From NCBI GenBank assembly GCA_029310945.1, contig JARJFC010000012.1, forward strand, positions 39,159 through 103,158: DNA of 64,000 nt, in the 5' to 3' direction. The position numbers and the translations under genes were made by a program. The notes below the pieces were generated by a model. The model was not told the origin of the DNA and ran no database searches. It saw only the letters and a list, made by a program, of their open reading frames with translations. The stretch comes from Leptospira sp. 96542 (GTDB lineage: Bacteria > Spirochaetota > Leptospiria > Leptospirales > Leptospiraceae). Positions 8,878-19,334 of this stretch are shown here, piece after piece. Within the stretch, counting starts at the first letter, position 1. Each line of letters starts with the position of its first letter.

Positions 8878-9810
8878 ATGGTAAAAATGTCAGTTGTTAT
8901 TCTTTTTTTTTCAATAGCACAATGCACTACGGTAACGTCCAATTCTTATGAAACGATCCAACCTGGCTCAGCAATCACAACCTTCGACGTTAATTTTTGG
9001 TTAAGCTCCAAAGAATCATTAAAATTTCAAAAGATAATTTCTTCCGATTGGGAATCGGATCGATCTGGCTTAATTGACTTAGATCATCCTAAGGCAAAGT
9101 CGGCTGGTCTCAAATCTGGTGAAGAACCCATTCAAATATATTTTTATTCCATCGAACATCCTAAATATGGAACTTTCTTTATTGATTCCGGCCTCTCAAG
9201 TGAATTCAAAAAAGATCAGAACGAATGGCCTATCCAAGGTTTGTTGGCAAAAGTATTAAACATTAGCAAGATAAAAATCAGAGAATCATTAAAAGATTAT
9301 ATGATCAAAAATCCAAAAACTCCAAATTCTGTTTTTCTAACACACCTTCATTTTGACCATATTCTTGGACTTTATGATTTATCTGAAGATATTCCTGTCA
9401 TTACAGGCCCAAACGAAGCAACAGATACGATGTTTCAAAATATCTTTGTAAAGGGAACAACGGACAAATTGCTAAAAAAGAATCGAAAAATCATTCAACT
9501 GAAAGAGGTGGAAATTGATAAAGAAACAGGACTAGGAATCATTGATTACTTTAAAGATGGTTCCTTTTTGATCTTACATGTTCCAGGTCATACCGAAGGA
9601 AGTCTCGCATTTTTATTAAAGACAACGTCAGGTCCTAAGCTCATCGTCGGAGACACGAGCCACACAAAATTCGGTTGGGAGAATCAAGTAACTCCTGGAT
9701 ATTTTTCGAAAGATCAAAAAAAGAATGCGGATTCCTTGCAAAAGTTATTTAAGTTAGCAAAAAAAATTCCAGGCATTGAAGTACATTTGGGACATCAAAG
9801 TTTGAAATAA
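8878..9810 (+). CDS. MBL-fold hydrolase, predicted lipoprotein
   Basis: A 310-residue metallo-beta-lactamase-fold hydrolase. The metal motif THLHFDH, the later PGHTEGS His, the GDTSHT Asp and a C-terminal LGHQ His supply the dinuclear zinc ligands. The layout resembles lactonase-like MBL enzymes. I chose ATG at 8878 over the upstream 8791 because AGGGGC lies 8-10 nt before it and the protein then starts with a short signal peptide ending in SIAQC, so Cys16 is a likely lipidation site. It is therefore probably envelope-anchored. Substrate unknown; true lactonase activity is not shown. Confidence 0.85.
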   Translation: MVKMSVVILFFSIAQCTTVTSNSYETIQPGSAITTFDVNFWLSSKESLKFQKIISSDWESDRSGLIDLDHPKAKSAGLKSGEEPIQIYFYSIEHPKYGTFFIDSGLSSEFKKDQNEWPIQGLLAKVLNISKIKIRESLKDYMIKNPKTPNSVFLTHLHFDHILGLYDLSEDIPVITGPNEATDTMFQNIFVKGTTDKLLKKNRKIIQLKEVEIDKETGLGIIDYFKDGSFLILHVPGHTEGSLAFLLKTTSGPKLIVGDTSHTKFGWENQVTPGYFSKDQKKNADSLQKLFKLAKKIPGIEVHLGHQSLK

Positions 9811-9839
9811 CCAATTTCATTGTAATTGCAAGAAATATT

Positions 9840-10043
9840 TCAATGGAAAAATAAGCGTTCCCAAATTTGAACGATAACATTCCTTTTTGTTTGTTCTGGT
9901 TCAAAGTATGGTGAAGTTTCCGTTAATTCTAAAAAAGGAACAATATCTAATTTTGTGACTACAAGTTTTTGAAAATTCAACCAAGAGCGAATTGACAGAA
10001 AAGAATTCTTAATATATGAAATTAGAAATCTTCTAACAGCCAT
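9840..10043 (-). CDS. Doubtful small ORF, possible gene remnant
   Basis: A 67-codon minus-strand frame in the 250-bp gap between two plus-strand genes. The translation (for example LDIVPFLELTETSPYF) has a protein-like composition, but there is no ribosome binding site before its ATG and I recognise no family. It may be a decayed gene fragment or chance. If it is not real, the gap 9811-10060 holds nothing I can identify. Confidence 0.2.
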   Translation of the reverse strand: MAVRRFLISYIKNSFLSIRSWLNFQKLVVTKLDIVPFLELTETSPYFEPEQTKRNVIVQIWERLFFH

Positions 10044-10060
10044 AAAAGGAAAAAAGAACT

Positions 10061-11848
10061 ATGAGCCAAAACATTCCAATAAACAAAACGTATGACTATG
10101 ATTACATTGTGGTTGGATCAGGTTTTGGTGGTTCTGTATCAGCATATAGGTTGGCGCAAAAAGGTTATTCTGTCCTTGTGATCGAATCTGGTAAACGATG
10201 GAAATCTTCAGACTTCCCAAAAACAAATTGGAGTTTGCGAAAGTATCTTTGGATGCCAAAGTTAGGTTTTTATGGTATCCAAAGAATCAATCTTTTAAAT
10301 GATTTTTTACTCGTGAGTGGTTCTGGAGTAGGAGGTGGCTCCCTTGTGTATGCATGTACATTGTATGTGCCGCCATCGAAAGTTTTAAATTCACCAATTT
10401 ATGCGAAGATGGGTGGAGAGAAGGTTTTGCTTCCATATTATTCAATCGCAAAACATATGCTTGGTGTTACTGAAAATCCAAAACTATGGGAGCCTGATAG
10501 ATTACTCTTCGAAACTGCAAAAACATTTGGTAAGGAAAAGACCTTTCAGAAAACCCCTGTCGGGATTTATTTTGGAAAGGGCGAAAAACCGGCTTTAAGC
10601 GAAACAAATCTGCGGACGGAAACACCCGGAGCAGGCAATAAGGATCCTTTTTTTGATGGGGATGGTCCAGACAGAAACCCCTGCAATTATTGCGGTGGTT
10701 GTATGGTTGGCTGCCGTCACAATGCAAAAAATACCTTAGACAAAAATTATCTATTTTTAGCAGAAAAATTGGGAGCGGTTATCCTTCCTGAGTCTAAGGT
10801 TGTTTCTCTCGTGCCAATAAACAATCGTTTGTTAGTTGATCCTGAGGTAAGTGGAGAGTTTGGATACGAAATTGAAACAAATAGTACAACTGGATTTTTT
10901 GGCTTCCCCAAACGAAAATTTAGAGCAAAGAACGTTGTGTTATCTGCTGGGGTGATGGGTACGGTTGGCCTACTCCTGAAAATGGAGCAAGAAAACAAAA
11001 TGATTCGATTATCGGAAAAGTTAGGTGACACAGTGAGAACCAACAGTGAAACAGTACTTCCTGTGACCGTATCTGGTAAACATGAAGATTACTCTCGCGG
11101 TATCGCCATCACATCGTCTGTGCATCCTGATGAAAACACACATATTGAACCAGTCCGTTATTCTAAGGGTTCGGATTTTTTTGGAGTTCTTGCAAGTATA
11201 CTCGTGGATGGGGGAGGAAAGTTTCCGAGGCCACTTAAATTTCTTTGGACAATGGTTCGCCATCCAATTTATTTTTTAAAATCCCACAATCCATTTGGTT
11301 TTGCAAAAAATTCGATCATTCTACTTGTGATGCAAACTGTTGATAATAGTGTACGTTTGGTACGTAAACGTCGTATGATATGGCCGTTCCAAAAAACCAT
11401 TACCTCAGCATTGTCTACAGGGGAACCCACACCATCTTACATTCCCATTGCAAATGCTTTCACTCGGAAATTGGCGGAGATTGTTGGTGGAATCCCTCGT
11501 AGTTCGCTCAATGACACGCTGCTAAATGCTCCTGTCACCGGTCATATTATGGGTGGCTGTGTTGTGGGAGAAAATCCAGGAAAAGGTGTGATTGATCTCA
11601 ACAACCAAGTGTTTGGTTATGAAAATTTATATGTTTGTGATGCATCCATGCTCACTGTCAATTTAGGAGTGAATCCTAGTTTGACCATCACCGCACTTTC
11701 GGAACGAGCGATGAGTCTTATACCTCCCAAACGTGAAGAAGTTTCTTTTTTATCATTTGAGAAAAAACGAGGGTTTGATAAAATCCTCACGCAAAAATAC
11801 ATTGTTCGTAAAGCAAACAAAGGTTTGCCAGTGAAACAAAAGAGGTAG
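10061..11848 (+). CDS. GMC-family FAD oxidoreductase (cholesterol-oxidase-like)
   Basis: A 595-residue flavoprotein of the GMC superfamily. Residues around 11-40 form the FAD dinucleotide fold ([16 protein letters not shown], then VIESG), [10 protein letters not shown] follows near residue 90, and the C-terminal [10 protein letters not shown] and [13 protein letters not shown] segments close the FAD site. An internal Cys-rich block [17 protein letters not shown] near residue 207 is typical of the bacterial cholesterol-oxidase-like subgroup. No signal peptide is seen. AAAGGA precedes the ATG. The ankyrin gene starts 4 bp after its stop, so the two form an operon. Substrate unknown (sterol or other alcohol). 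Confidence 0.88.
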   Translation: MSQNIPINKTYDYDYIVVGSGFGGSVSAYRLAQKGYSVLVIESGKRWKSSDFPKTNWSLRKYLWMPKLGFYGIQRINLLNDFLLVSGSGVGGGSLVYACTLYVPPSKVLNSPIYAKMGGEKVLLPYYSIAKHMLGVTENPKLWEPDRLLFETAKTFGKEKTFQKTPVGIYFGKGEKPALSETNLRTETPGAGNKDPFFDGDGPDRNPCNYCGGCMVGCRHNAKNTLDKNYLFLAEKLGAVILPESKVVSLVPINNRLLVDPEVSGEFGYEIETNSTTGFFGFPKRKFRAKNVVLSAGVMGTVGLLLKMEQENKMIRLSEKLGDTVRTNSETVLPVTVSGKHEDYSRGIAITSSVHPDENTHIEPVRYSKGSDFFGVLASILVDGGGKFPRPLKFLWTMVRHPIYFLKSHNPFGFAKNSIILLVMQTVDNSVRLVRKRRMIWPFQKTITSALSTGEPTPSYIPIANAFTRKLAEIVGGIPRSSLNDTLLNAPVTGHIMGGCVVGENPGKGVIDLNNQVFGYENLYVCDASMLTVNLGVNPSLTITALSERAMSLIPPKREEVSFLSFEKKRGFDKILTQKYIVRKANKGLPVKQKR

Positions 11849-11852
11849 TTTT

Positions 11853-12764
11853 TTGGATTTTTTTTCGGCAAGCAAACAAGGTTCTGTAACTGAATGGGAA
11901 GAATTGATAAAAACAGGAGAAAATCCCAATACCTTAGATCAGTTTGGAACAACACCATTAAGCTGGGTTGTGAAAATGAGCGATCTGAATTTATTCAAAT
12001 CTGCACTTGCGTTAGGTGCCGATCCCAATTTTCCATTCAGGAGTTCGGGCAATCTTATTTTTGAATTATTTAGCCAGAACAAAAGAGATTTTTTAAATGT
12101 TTTGGTAGAAAATCCAAACCGATGGGCAGAATCGAAATTTCTCTTCACTCGTGACAAAGAAGGAAATACGATCTTTCATAAATCGGTAAATCCTAGTTTT
12201 GATTTTGTATGGGATTTCGCAAAAACATTGTTAAATGAAGATGTTTTGGTTTATCGTAACGAAGAAGGGAGGTCTATTTTTTTAGAATCCATCGTTGAAG
12301 ATAATTTTGAAGCAAGTCTGTATTTATTAGAAAAATACCCAATGGTAATTTCAGATTTAGATCATGAATCTAAAAATGCTTTGCATTTGGCTAGCGAAAG
12401 AAACTTACAATCCATAGTGGAGTTATTACTCGGAAAAGGTTTGGATGTGAATGCAAACGATGATTTAGGAAACTCCGCCTTGTTTTTAGCAGCTTCTGCC
12501 GATGCCACGGAGTCCTTAGAACTCATTTTAAAAGCAGGGGCAAACCCTTTTGTTTGGGGAGAGGGTGGTGAATCCATCACCCGACTTCTAAACCGCGAAA
12601 AGTTTTCACATTCTCTCAAAACCTGGAAAAAATACACAATTCGTTTGGCAAAACAAGAAAACAAAGAATCAAATTCTTACAAACAATTGTTAGATTATGT
12701 TTCTTTGGAAAAACCATTTTCTCCAAACGAATTAGCAGAAATGAAACTCATCGACTATCTTTGA
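11853..12764 (+). CDS. Ankyrin-repeat protein
   Basis: A 303-residue protein starting with TTG, supported by AGAGGTAG 5-12 nt upstream. Ankyrin repeats are visible: GTTPLSWVVKMSDLNLFKSALALGADPN near residues 30-55, NALHLASERNLQSIVELLLGKGLDVNA near 170-195, and NSALFLAASADATESLELILKAGANP near 200-225; intervening repeats are degenerate. It has no signal peptide, so it is probably a cytosolic protein-binding module. It lies 4 bp after the GMC oxidoreductase and may act on it. It converges on the next gene with a 10-bp overlap of the 3' ends. Confidence 0.85.
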   Translation: MDFFSASKQGSVTEWEELIKTGENPNTLDQFGTTPLSWVVKMSDLNLFKSALALGADPNFPFRSSGNLIFELFSQNKRDFLNVLVENPNRWAESKFLFTRDKEGNTIFHKSVNPSFDFVWDFAKTLLNEDVLVYRNEEGRSIFLESIVEDNFEASLYLLEKYPMVISDLDHESKNALHLASERNLQSIVELLLGKGLDVNANDDLGNSALFLAASADATESLELILKAGANPFVWGEGGESITRLLNREKFSHSLKTWKKYTIRLAKQENKESNSYKQLLDYVSLEKPFSPNELAEMKLIDYL

Positions 12765-14320
12765 GGTGTGTTTGCATCGCCTAAGAATTTTGGTCCATAA
12801 TTGCCTTCGCGGTCACTGTGGGTTCGATCGAACCTTGGGCTTTCAAAGCTATAATGTTGTTCGATATTTGTTTTGAACGGAGCATTTTCTGGAGATTCGC
12901 CGAATTGCGTCAATTCACTCCAAACTAGTTTGCTACGTGGGTGTTTGCCAATCCTTCCATCAAATTTAAAAATATACTTAATGTCATCATCCACTTTGTG
13001 GTGTCCGTCTGGGTCTTGGAAAGAAGGTTCTCCAATCCAACCTGGTTCTTCCCATGCTACCAATTTACGAATGGACTTTTTCACCATTTGTCTTGCATCA
13101 ACGTATATGGTTTCATTTGGTTTTCCTGAACCAATTTTCACAGATATTAAGTCATTTTGATTGATCCCTTCGGGTATAATGATCATGGATTCGTTCGGAT
13201 TAAAAGAGGGAAAAATGTCTCTAGGATCTGAAATAAAATTGAATAAAAAATTTCCTGCATCAAGTTTTACCGTATAACCACCATAAGCAGAAGTTGGATT
13301 TCCACCATCTGCACCCATATTCCCTTTCGCAATGTATAAAATGGGGTGGTTTTTTAGTGAGTTTATGTTTTCGAAACTAGTATCGAGTAAAACATGGTCG
13401 TGTCCTGTGAGTAATATTCTTTTCGCATTTCCATCTTTCGATATAAGTAAAGAATAGGATTCTAAGTCACCTTGGTGTATGTTTCCAAATTTGGTTGGGC
13501 CAATGTTTTGGTCATACCAAATCCAATAAGATACCACCATATCACCGTTACCTGGTTCATACCAATAATTCCAGTTGTCTCTAAACCCAGGCAAAGCCAA
13601 TGGATCCGTTCCAGAAACTGTTGATTTCGCATACCTTACATGGTAGTATAAATGGATGTCGTTATTTTTATCATCTAGCTCAGGTAATTCGATGTATTTT
13701 CCAAGTTTTAATTTCTGTGAACGTTTCCGAATGTCTTTATCGGGTAGGGGATAATTTTTCGTTTCCAGATAGGAAGCATACTTTTCTAAATTGGATGGCA
13801 GGTGTTTTTTATCTTTATGAAAAACAAGGATGGGAGCAAATTTTTTTGCTACTTCTTCCCCAATCGCATTTGGAATTAAATTTTCTTGTGTTCTGAAATG
13901 GAAAGTATAGGCAAAATTGATTTCTGATTGTCCTTCATTTTGAATCCAAATCGGGTTGTGACCTGGCGAAAATTTTCCTCGCAAATGTTCCCATCCAGTG
14001 ATTGCGATGCTCATATGTGTCCAAACATTCGGTAGAGTGGATTCTATAGTTGTTTGTATCCCTTTCTGCGGAGATACGATGGTAAATATAGGATCAAAAC
14101 ATGAGTTTTTCGAAACTTTGGGGCAGTGAAAGAAATTAACCTTATAACCTAATTTTGATACAACGATACCAGGTGGTAAATTTTCAGCATTTAATTCCAA
14201 GCGGAGATTTGCGGATTTTGAAACTGGATCCACTTTTGTGGAACAATGGACACTTATAACGAATATTAGTGTGAGGCAGACGGATCGAAAATAAAGTAGG
14301 GAAACATTGGTTTGGTTCAT
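12755..14320 (-). CDS. Vps62-like lipoprotein
   Basis: A 521-residue predicted lipoprotein (signal peptide ending ISVHC, Cys26). The mature region holds FAPILVFHKDKKHLPSNLEKY near residue 165, YWIWYDQN near 270, HQGDLESYSLLI near 285 and a following HD, an arrangement that recalls the DUF946/Vps62 family found in fungi, plants and some bacteria. This assignment rests on pattern memory and is moderate. Conserved His and Asp residues could bind metal, but no enzyme activity is known to me. The start codon lacks a clear Shine-Dalgarno. A strong hairpin lies just upstream and separates it from the Lys-rich protein gene. Confidence 0.6.
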   Translation of the reverse strand: MNQTNVSLLYFRSVCLTLIFVISVHCSTKVDPVSKSANLRLELNAENLPPGIVVSKLGYKVNFFHCPKVSKNSCFDPIFTIVSPQKGIQTTIESTLPNVWTHMSIAITGWEHLRGKFSPGHNPIWIQNEGQSEINFAYTFHFRTQENLIPNAIGEEVAKKFAPILVFHKDKKHLPSNLEKYASYLETKNYPLPDKDIRKRSQKLKLGKYIELPELDDKNNDIHLYYHVRYAKSTVSGTDPLALPGFRDNWNYWYEPGNGDMVVSYWIWYDQNIGPTKFGNIHQGDLESYSLLISKDGNAKRILLTGHDHVLLDTSFENINSLKNHPILYIAKGNMGADGGNPTSAYGGYTVKLDAGNFLFNFISDPRDIFPSFNPNESMIIIPEGINQNDLISVKIGSGKPNETIYVDARQMVKKSIRKLVAWEEPGWIGEPSFQDPDGHHKVDDDIKYIFKFDGRIGKHPRSKLVWSELTQFGESPENAPFKTNIEQHYSFESPRFDRTHSDREGNYGPKFLGDANTPQR

Positions 14321-14331
14321 AATGACAAATG

Positions 14332-14358
14332 GAGAACCCCCTTGGTTAAGGGGTTCTC
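14332..14358 (-). terminator. Hairpin between two minus-strand genes
   Basis: Arms GAGAACCCC (14332-14340) and GGGGTTCTC (14350-14358) pair perfectly over 9 bp around a 9-nt loop, 18 bp after the stop of the Lys-rich exported protein. The U-tract is missing in either direction, so it may be an attenuator, a processing signal, or a weak terminator that separates the upstream gene from the Vps62-like gene. Confidence 0.45.
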
Positions 14359-14376
14359 AGTTCAGGAAAAAAAATC

Positions 14377-14610
14377 TTATTCAGCTTTCTTTTTCTTTGC
14401 TTTTTTGGCTTTTTTTGCCTTCTTTTCTTTTTTATTTTTTTTCTCTTTTTTAGCGCCTTCTTTGTTGTTAACCTTTTCTTTTTTAGGTTTTACCGTTTCG
14501 GCTGGTTCTTCGTTTTGCATAGTGGGTTCTTCGTCTGCTTCGGTTTGTGCAAAGACACCAAAGGTCGCAAAAGAGAAGATAGAAAGAATGACTAGAATTT
14601 TTTTCATCAT
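14377..14610 (-). CDS. Small exported lysine-rich protein
   Basis: A 77-residue protein with a clear signal peptide (MKKILVILSIFSFATFGVFAQ) followed by a Glu-rich segment and a C-terminal third made almost wholly of Lys, Glu and Ala, ending KKAKKAKKAKKKK. GAGGT precedes the tandem ATG codons. The mature product would be a very basic periplasmic or surface peptide that could bind nucleic acid, LPS or peptidoglycan; this is inference. Low-complexity sequence hides any homology. It appears to be its own transcription unit, with a promoter at 14635-14662 and a hairpin after the stop. Confidence 0.72.
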   Translation of the reverse strand: MMKKILVILSIFSFATFGVFAQTEADEEPTMQNEEPAETVKPKKEKVNNKEGAKKEKKNKKEKKAKKAKKAKKKKAE

Positions 14611-14634
14611 TTACCTCGTTGGATTGTGCACCCA

Positions 14635-14662
14635 ATTAGATAAAATTGATAAGTTTCGACAA
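14635..14662 (-). promoter_or_regulatory. Candidate promoter of the Lys-rich protein gene
   Basis: On the minus strand TTGTCG (14657-14662) and TCTAAT (14635-14640) are spaced by 16 nt, and GAGGT follows about 20 nt later before the ATG. The -35 box matches 4 of 6 consensus bases. Confidence is limited by the AT-rich context. Confidence 0.4.
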
Positions 14663-14687
14663 TATAAAATTTTTCCAGTTTTAGGAA

Positions 14688-16100
14688 TTATTTTCCCACA
14701 CAAAACTTACTAAAGATCCGACCCAGAATCTCTTCATTTTCTACTACCCCGTTTACCTCTCCAATTTGCCTGATTGCTTCATCAATTTCTTGGATGTAAA
14801 TTTCAGCGGGGGTTCCCACTTCCAAAAGTTGTACGGCTTCGGTCAGACAGGTTTCTATTTTTTGGATATGGAAAATTTGCCTATCTTCTAAAAGAACCAT
14901 GTCTTCCACCGAAGACTCTGCCGATAGTTTTGTTTTTAACAATTCCAAAAGTTGTGGGATCCCTTCTTTGGTTTTGCAAGAAATTTCCATTAGACTGAAT
15001 CCAAATTTAGATTCTTTTTCTTTCCAAACCTTCGAATCCCAACTGGTATCCTTTGCATCAATTTTATTGGCTACAAGGATTGAACCTAACAGACGCAAGG
15101 CTTGCGATTCTAAGAATTGATCCGGATCCATTGGTGCGGAAGTATCTACCAATAATAGACGTATGTTAGCATTGTCTGCTTCACGTTTACTCCGTTCGAT
15201 ACCCATTTTTTCAATGTTATCTGTTGTTTCTCTGATGCCAGCAGTGTCTATGAGCCGAATTGGAATTCCATCTAGCGATATTTCTTCAGCAATGTAATCT
15301 CGTGTTGTACCTGGTATATCTGAAATAATGGAACGATCTTTTCCGATTAGTAAATTCATTAGGCTTGATTTGCCTGTGTTTGGTTCACCAAACAAAACCA
15401 CTGTGGACTGAAGAATGATGGTTTCGGCTCTTTTGGAATCTGCAATGAGTTTTATACAAAGATCTTTCAAAGAAATCATTCTTTGTTTTCTTTGTTCTAA
15501 ACTTTCAAAAGTAAGATCTTCTGTGGAAAAATCAATTTCGGCCTCACACTCAGCTTTTAAAGAAATTAGATCACTCCGAATTTTTGAGGAAAGTTTTGTG
15601 ATTTCGCCAAATACATTCTTTTGCGCAAGCTCAAGTTCGTATCTTGACCTTGACTCAATGAGCCTTGCAATGGCTTCTGCACCTGATAGACTGATTTTTC
15701 CATTGAGATAAGATCTTTTGGTAAATTCGCCCTTGGTTGCTGGCCTTGCACCGTTTTCAAATAAAATTTGTAATCCTCTTTTCAAAAGGATAGGGTTTCC
15801 GTGGAAGTGGAATTCTGCTAAGTCTTCGCCAGTGTATGTGTTAGGTGCTTCGAAATAGATAAATACAATTTGGTCAATGGGTTTGTCACCATCGTGGAAA
15901 TCACAACTAATGGCTGTTCGCTTTTGATTGGATATAAATTCTGGATTGAGTGTTTTGTTGTTTTTTTTTAAAACCCTCGTGGCAATGTCGAGAACTGCTC
16001 TACCAGAAACCCGGAGGATACCAATCGCTCCGGGGCCACTCGCAGTAGACAAGGCCGCAATTGTATCAGTCAAGATCTTCTGCTTCGACTCCTTCTGCAA
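14688..16100 (-). CDS. mnmE: tRNA modification GTPase MnmE
   Basis: A 470-residue protein of full family length. With MnmG it installs the carboxymethylaminomethyl group at U34 of certain tRNAs. An N-terminal folate-binding domain starts [22 protein letters not shown]; the helical domain is split by the G domain with GEPNTGKSS (P-loop), [18 protein letters not shown] and NKID; the C-terminus ends FCVGK, whose Cys is essential in the family. The ATG at 16100 overlaps the end of jag by 35 bp; a TTG at 16076 is an alternative start. It is the last gene of the rpmH cluster. Confidence 0.97.
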   Translation of the reverse strand: MQKESKQKILTDTIAALSTASGPGAIGILRVSGRAVLDIATRVLKKNNKTLNPEFISNQKRTAISCDFHDGDKPIDQIVFIYFEAPNTYTGEDLAEFHFHGNPILLKRGLQILFENGARPATKGEFTKRSYLNGKISLSGAEAIARLIESRSRYELELAQKNVFGEITKLSSKIRSDLISLKAECEAEIDFSTEDLTFESLEQRKQRMISLKDLCIKLIADSKRAETIILQSTVVLFGEPNTGKSSLMNLLIGKDRSIISDIPGTTRDYIAEEISLDGIPIRLIDTAGIRETTDNIEKMGIERSKREADNANIRLLLVDTSAPMDPDQFLESQALRLLGSILVANKIDAKDTSWDSKVWKEKESKFGFSLMEISCKTKEGIPQLLELLKTKLSAESSVEDMVLLEDRQIFHIQKIETCLTEAVQLLEVGTPAEIYIQEIDEAIRQIGEVNGVVENEEILGRIFSKFCVGK

Positions 16101-16797
16101 AGTCTTCTACTGGAAGGCCTTTTTTGCTTGGGTCTTCTAAGTCTTTGTATTTATGTTTTTCTTTTGCCGAAATAACTCGGACACGTTTGAATGTTCCGTT
16201 TCCTTCCGATCTTGTAAAAACCCTTTCATCATCTTGGATGGCCATATGAACGATCCTTCTTTCAAACGGATTCATTGGATCTAAAAGTTTTGATCTGCCA
16301 GATTTGATAACGGAAGCTGCAATTGATTTTGCCAATCGGATGAGAGATAACTCTCGTTTGTCGCGGTAAGACTCTATATCCAATACAATTTTGCGATTGT
16401 GTCTGATTTTTGGATCCACCATAAGATTAAGTAAAAATTGGAGCGAATCGAGCGTGCCGCCACGTTTTCCAATGATAAGACCAGATTCTTTACTGGTGAG
16501 TTCAACGTAGATTTTACCGTCTACATCTCCCATACCAACCACTTCTGCTGGGATTCCCATTTTTTTAAGGATGGTGATGATAACACCATGGATTATTTTT
16601 TCAGATGGAATGTCTGTATTTGCAACAAACGCTCGTACAACGGCTGGTTTTTTTTGTGTGATTCCCAAAAACCCAGATTTACCAGAATCCACAACTTCGA
16701 ATCGTAGATCTCCTGGTTGTAGTCTTAAGGTTTCTAAAGTATAATCCTCAGCTTCTCCTTTGGATTTTGCTTCGGCTTCAAAAATATAGTTATTCAT
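16066..16797 (-). CDS. jag: RNA-binding protein Jag/KhpB (Jag-N, KH, R3H)
   Basis: A 243-residue RNA-binding protein. The Jag-N domain covers about residues 1-50 ([13 protein letters not shown]), a KH domain follows with [19 protein letters not shown], and the R3H domain includes [19 protein letters not shown]. The C-terminus is short and acidic. KhpB is known as an RNA chaperone linked to division and envelope control in Gram-positives. It lies 27 bp after yidC and overlaps mnmE, the classical order. Confidence 0.95.
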   Translation of the reverse strand: MNNYIFEAEAKSKGEAEDYTLETLRLQPGDLRFEVVDSGKSGFLGITQKKPAVVRAFVANTDIPSEKIIHGVIITILKKMGIPAEVVGMGDVDGKIYVELTSKESGLIIGKRGGTLDSLQFLLNLMVDPKIRHNRKIVLDIESYRDKRELSLIRLAKSIAASVIKSGRSKLLDPMNPFERRIVHMAIQDDERVFTRSEGNGTFKRVRVISAKEKHKYKDLEDPSKKGLPVEDFAEGVEAEDLD

Positions 16798-16824
16798 ATT
16801 GGTCTTCCTTGTTAGACAATAATT

Positions 16825-18774
16825 TCATTTTTTCTTTTTAGAGGATTTATCTCTAAAACCAGGTCTGCTATTTTGATTGGTATTGTTTGCTGGTTCTGGT
16901 AAGTTATTTGTTTTTTTGTCTGGCGATTTTCCAAACTTATTTGTATACACTTGTTGTGCGATGGACAAAATATTTTGCATTGTCCAATACATTGTAACCC
17001 CTGCTGGCATCGCCCAGAAAAAATACAACATAATGACTGGCATCATGTACATCATCATTTTTTGGTTTGGGTCTGTCGAAACAACAGTCATTTTGGATTG
17101 AACAATTTGAGTCGCAACCATCACAAGTGGTAAAATGTTGATACTGATAGCACCGATGAGGGCAAATTTTGGAGTTGTGAACACAGTGTCCGGTTCACTT
17201 AAATCTTTAATCCATAAAAATGGCGAATTCCAAAGATCAACTGTATCAGAAAAGGCGGTATATAGAGCGATAAAAATTGGAATTTGGATGAGCATTGGCA
17301 AACATCCCGACATCGGATTTGTGCCGTGTTTTTTATAAAGTTCTATTGTTTTTTCTTGTTTGAGTTTGGGATCATCAGCATATTTCTCGTTAATCGATTT
17401 GATCTGTGGAGATAATTCCTGCATCTTTTTCATCGATTCCGCTTGTTTCTTGTTAAGCGGATAAAAGGCTAATTTAAAAAGTATGGCAAAAATAACAATG
17501 GCCCAACCATAGTTTGGAATGACAGTGTAAATACTTTTTAATATCCAAACAATACCGTTTCGGAGAGGAGTGGTAATCCCCTGGTTGAAAGATTTGTCTA
17601 AAGATTCACTTAGTCCAACAAATGGTGACCCTTGATTGATTTTTGGATCGAGAGTAGAGTCTCGAAATGCTGTTCCATCTAACTCGCGAACACCAACATA
17701 GGCAGCATAATCGAAATTCGCTGCTTCGCCTGGTCCAAGTTTGATGTTATCATAGACTAATAAAACACCTGTTTCGTTTCCTTTTCTGTTATCAAGGAGA
17801 ACTCCTGCAGGTTTATCTTCCAATGGATCGAGAACCCCGATGAAATAACGGCTACCAGTTCCAACGAAATCTACTCGTTCATTGGATCCTTTTTTGATTT
17901 CGAACCTTGTATCTTTTCCATCGTTAGATCCGAAGAAGTTGTCAAGAAATCCTTGTGTACTTGTGCTATCTACATGGTCTTTAAAACTTCCATCTAAGTA
18001 GTAATAACGGAAGTAATGTGCTTGGTCTCTGTCGTTAAAATCTTCTTTGTTTTTGAGTAATGGACCGAGCGAACCAAAAGATCGTAAATATAAGTCAGAA
18101 TTTCCAGCTGCGAGTTTGATCGTTTCTGAAGATATGTTTTTTAAACTCAGTTTGAATTTAAAATAATTTTCAGAAGGAAAAAATTGAAATTGTTTTTGGA
18201 TTGTATACTTCCCATCCAAAGAAGGGGCTTCAAAGGTTATGGTTTTCGTACTTTCATCATATTTAGAATTAAAATTAATGGCGTTGTAAGGTGATGAAGG
18301 AATGGTATCGATATCATCGATTAGATTAAAATCAAAACCTTTGCCTCGCGAGAGTTCCACCGCTTTTTCAGTTTTTCCATCAAATTCAATTTGGAATTTC
18401 GGATCTTTTGCAATGATAAATTCCGAACCATCTGGCTCTTTATGGTCTTTGATATAATATTCTGTGATTCGACCACCCATTGATGAAAATTTTACCAAAA
18501 AGGAATCGGTTTTAATTGAATAAGTTTTGATATCGGCAGACGAAACAGGTTTCGGAATTGTTAATGTTTTTTCAGCAGGGTTGATCGTCGCGTTTGTGTT
18601 CGCTTGTTTTTCGGATTCAGTTTTCTTAGATTCATCAGAAGTAGTTTCAGTTACCACTTTCGGTTTGGGGGGTTGTTGTGGGAAAAAGAAATAATTGATT
18701 CCCATCCATACAGCCAAACTGATGAATAAGGCTAAAAATAATCTTCCTTGTCTATTTGTAGTATCGTTTTGCAT
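16825..18774 (-). CDS. yidC: Membrane protein insertase YidC
   Basis: A 649-residue insertase for inner-membrane proteins. It has an N-terminal TM (residues about 10-30), a low-complexity linker, the large periplasmic domain typical of Gram-negative YidC, then the five-helix core with [19 protein letters not shown], the cytoplasmic loop with [17 protein letters not shown], and [17 protein letters not shown] Lys-rich tail ends KKK and may contact the ribosome. It starts 3 bp after yidD and is co-transcribed with it. Confidence 0.98.
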   Translation of the reverse strand: MQNDTTNRQGRLFLALFISLAVWMGINYFFFPQQPPKPKVVTETTSDESKKTESEKQANTNATINPAEKTLTIPKPVSSADIKTYSIKTDSFLVKFSSMGGRITEYYIKDHKEPDGSEFIIAKDPKFQIEFDGKTEKAVELSRGKGFDFNLIDDIDTIPSSPYNAINFNSKYDESTKTITFEAPSLDGKYTIQKQFQFFPSENYFKFKLSLKNISSETIKLAAGNSDLYLRSFGSLGPLLKNKEDFNDRDQAHYFRYYYLDGSFKDHVDSTSTQGFLDNFFGSNDGKDTRFEIKKGSNERVDFVGTGSRYFIGVLDPLEDKPAGVLLDNRKGNETGVLLVYDNIKLGPGEAANFDYAAYVGVRELDGTAFRDSTLDPKINQGSPFVGLSESLDKSFNQGITTPLRNGIVWILKSIYTVIPNYGWAIVIFAILFKLAFYPLNKKQAESMKKMQELSPQIKSINEKYADDPKLKQEKTIELYKKHGTNPMSGCLPMLIQIPIFIALYTAFSDTVDLWNSPFLWIKDLSEPDTVFTTPKFALIGAISINILPLVMVATQIVQSKMTVVSTDPNQKMMMYMMPVIMLYFFWAMPAGVTMYWTMQNILSIAQQVYTNKFGKSPDKKTNNLPEPANNTNQNSRPGFRDKSSKKKK

Positions 18775-18777
18775 AAT

Positions 18778-19005
18778 TTAACTCTTCTTATATGATTTCG
18801 GTAACGGGTCGTGGCCACCCTCGTGATAAGGATGGCATTTTGAGATTCGATGAACACTGAGTGCGAAAGCTTTGTACCATGGATACTCTTCGAACGCTTG
18901 TTTGGCGTATTCGGAACAACTAGGAGTGAAGCGACAAGCAGGGGGTAAAAACGGAGAGAGCAGCTTCTTATAGAGAAAAATAAGAAACAAAAAAATCCGA
19001 TTCAT
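18778..19005 (-). CDS. yidD: Membrane insertion efficiency factor YidD
   Basis: A 75-residue protein with the family signature: an amphipathic N-terminus ([28 protein letters not shown]), three conserved Cys (in ACRF, SCSEYA and KCHP), and the C-terminal HEGGHDPLP. It assists insertion and processing of inner-membrane proteins next to YidC. Its start overlaps the rnpA stop by 4 bp. Confidence 0.97.
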   Translation of the reverse strand: MNRIFLFLIFLYKKLLSPFLPPACRFTPSCSEYAKQAFEEYPWYKAFALSVHRISKCHPYHEGGHDPLPKSYKKS

Positions 19006-19334
19006 GGGAATTTACTAAGAATGGAGAGGAAAAAATCCTCTCGTTCCTGGGGAGATAGTTTTGCGAACTGGATTTGGACAATGAGGGCGAGGTCAATCCC
19101 TTGGGGGAACCTACCCAGATGCCTTCTCACCAGGTCTCTAAGGAGCCGTTTCGTACGATTGCGTTCTACAGCTGTTTTGTGTGATTTATCAGGACAAAAC
19201 AGAAAACTGGCAGATGTAAGACCGTTTTTGCGAGCAAGCATCCTCAGTGGAGGTTTGCCCAATTTTCGGTTGTTGCGAAAGAGTTCCTTGATCCTATGAT
19301 TGTCGCAAAGAGTCTCCGAAGGAAGGCCTCTATC
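19002..19334 (-). CDS. rnpA: Ribonuclease P protein component, start codon unclear
   Basis: RnpA assists the catalytic RNase P RNA in 5' maturation of tRNA. The RNR signature is clear ([18 protein letters not shown]). Family-like sequence ([21 protein letters not shown]) extends upstream of the first standard initiator, a TTG at 19262, which would leave 86 residues. In the same frame the reading extends without ATG, GTG or TTG back to the TAG stop of rpmH, giving 110 residues, the usual family length. Possible explanations are a rare start such as ATC or CTT, readthrough of rpmH, a one-base frameshift (an out-of-frame TTG lies 5 nt after GGAG), or a truncated but functional protein. The coordinates give the whole open frame. 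Confidence 0.85.
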   Translation of the reverse strand, partial: DRGLPSETLCDNHRIKELFRNNRKLGKPPLRMLARKNGLTSASFLFCPDKSHKTAVERNRTKRLLRDLVRRHLGRFPQGIDLALIVQIQFAKLSPQEREDFFLSILSKFP

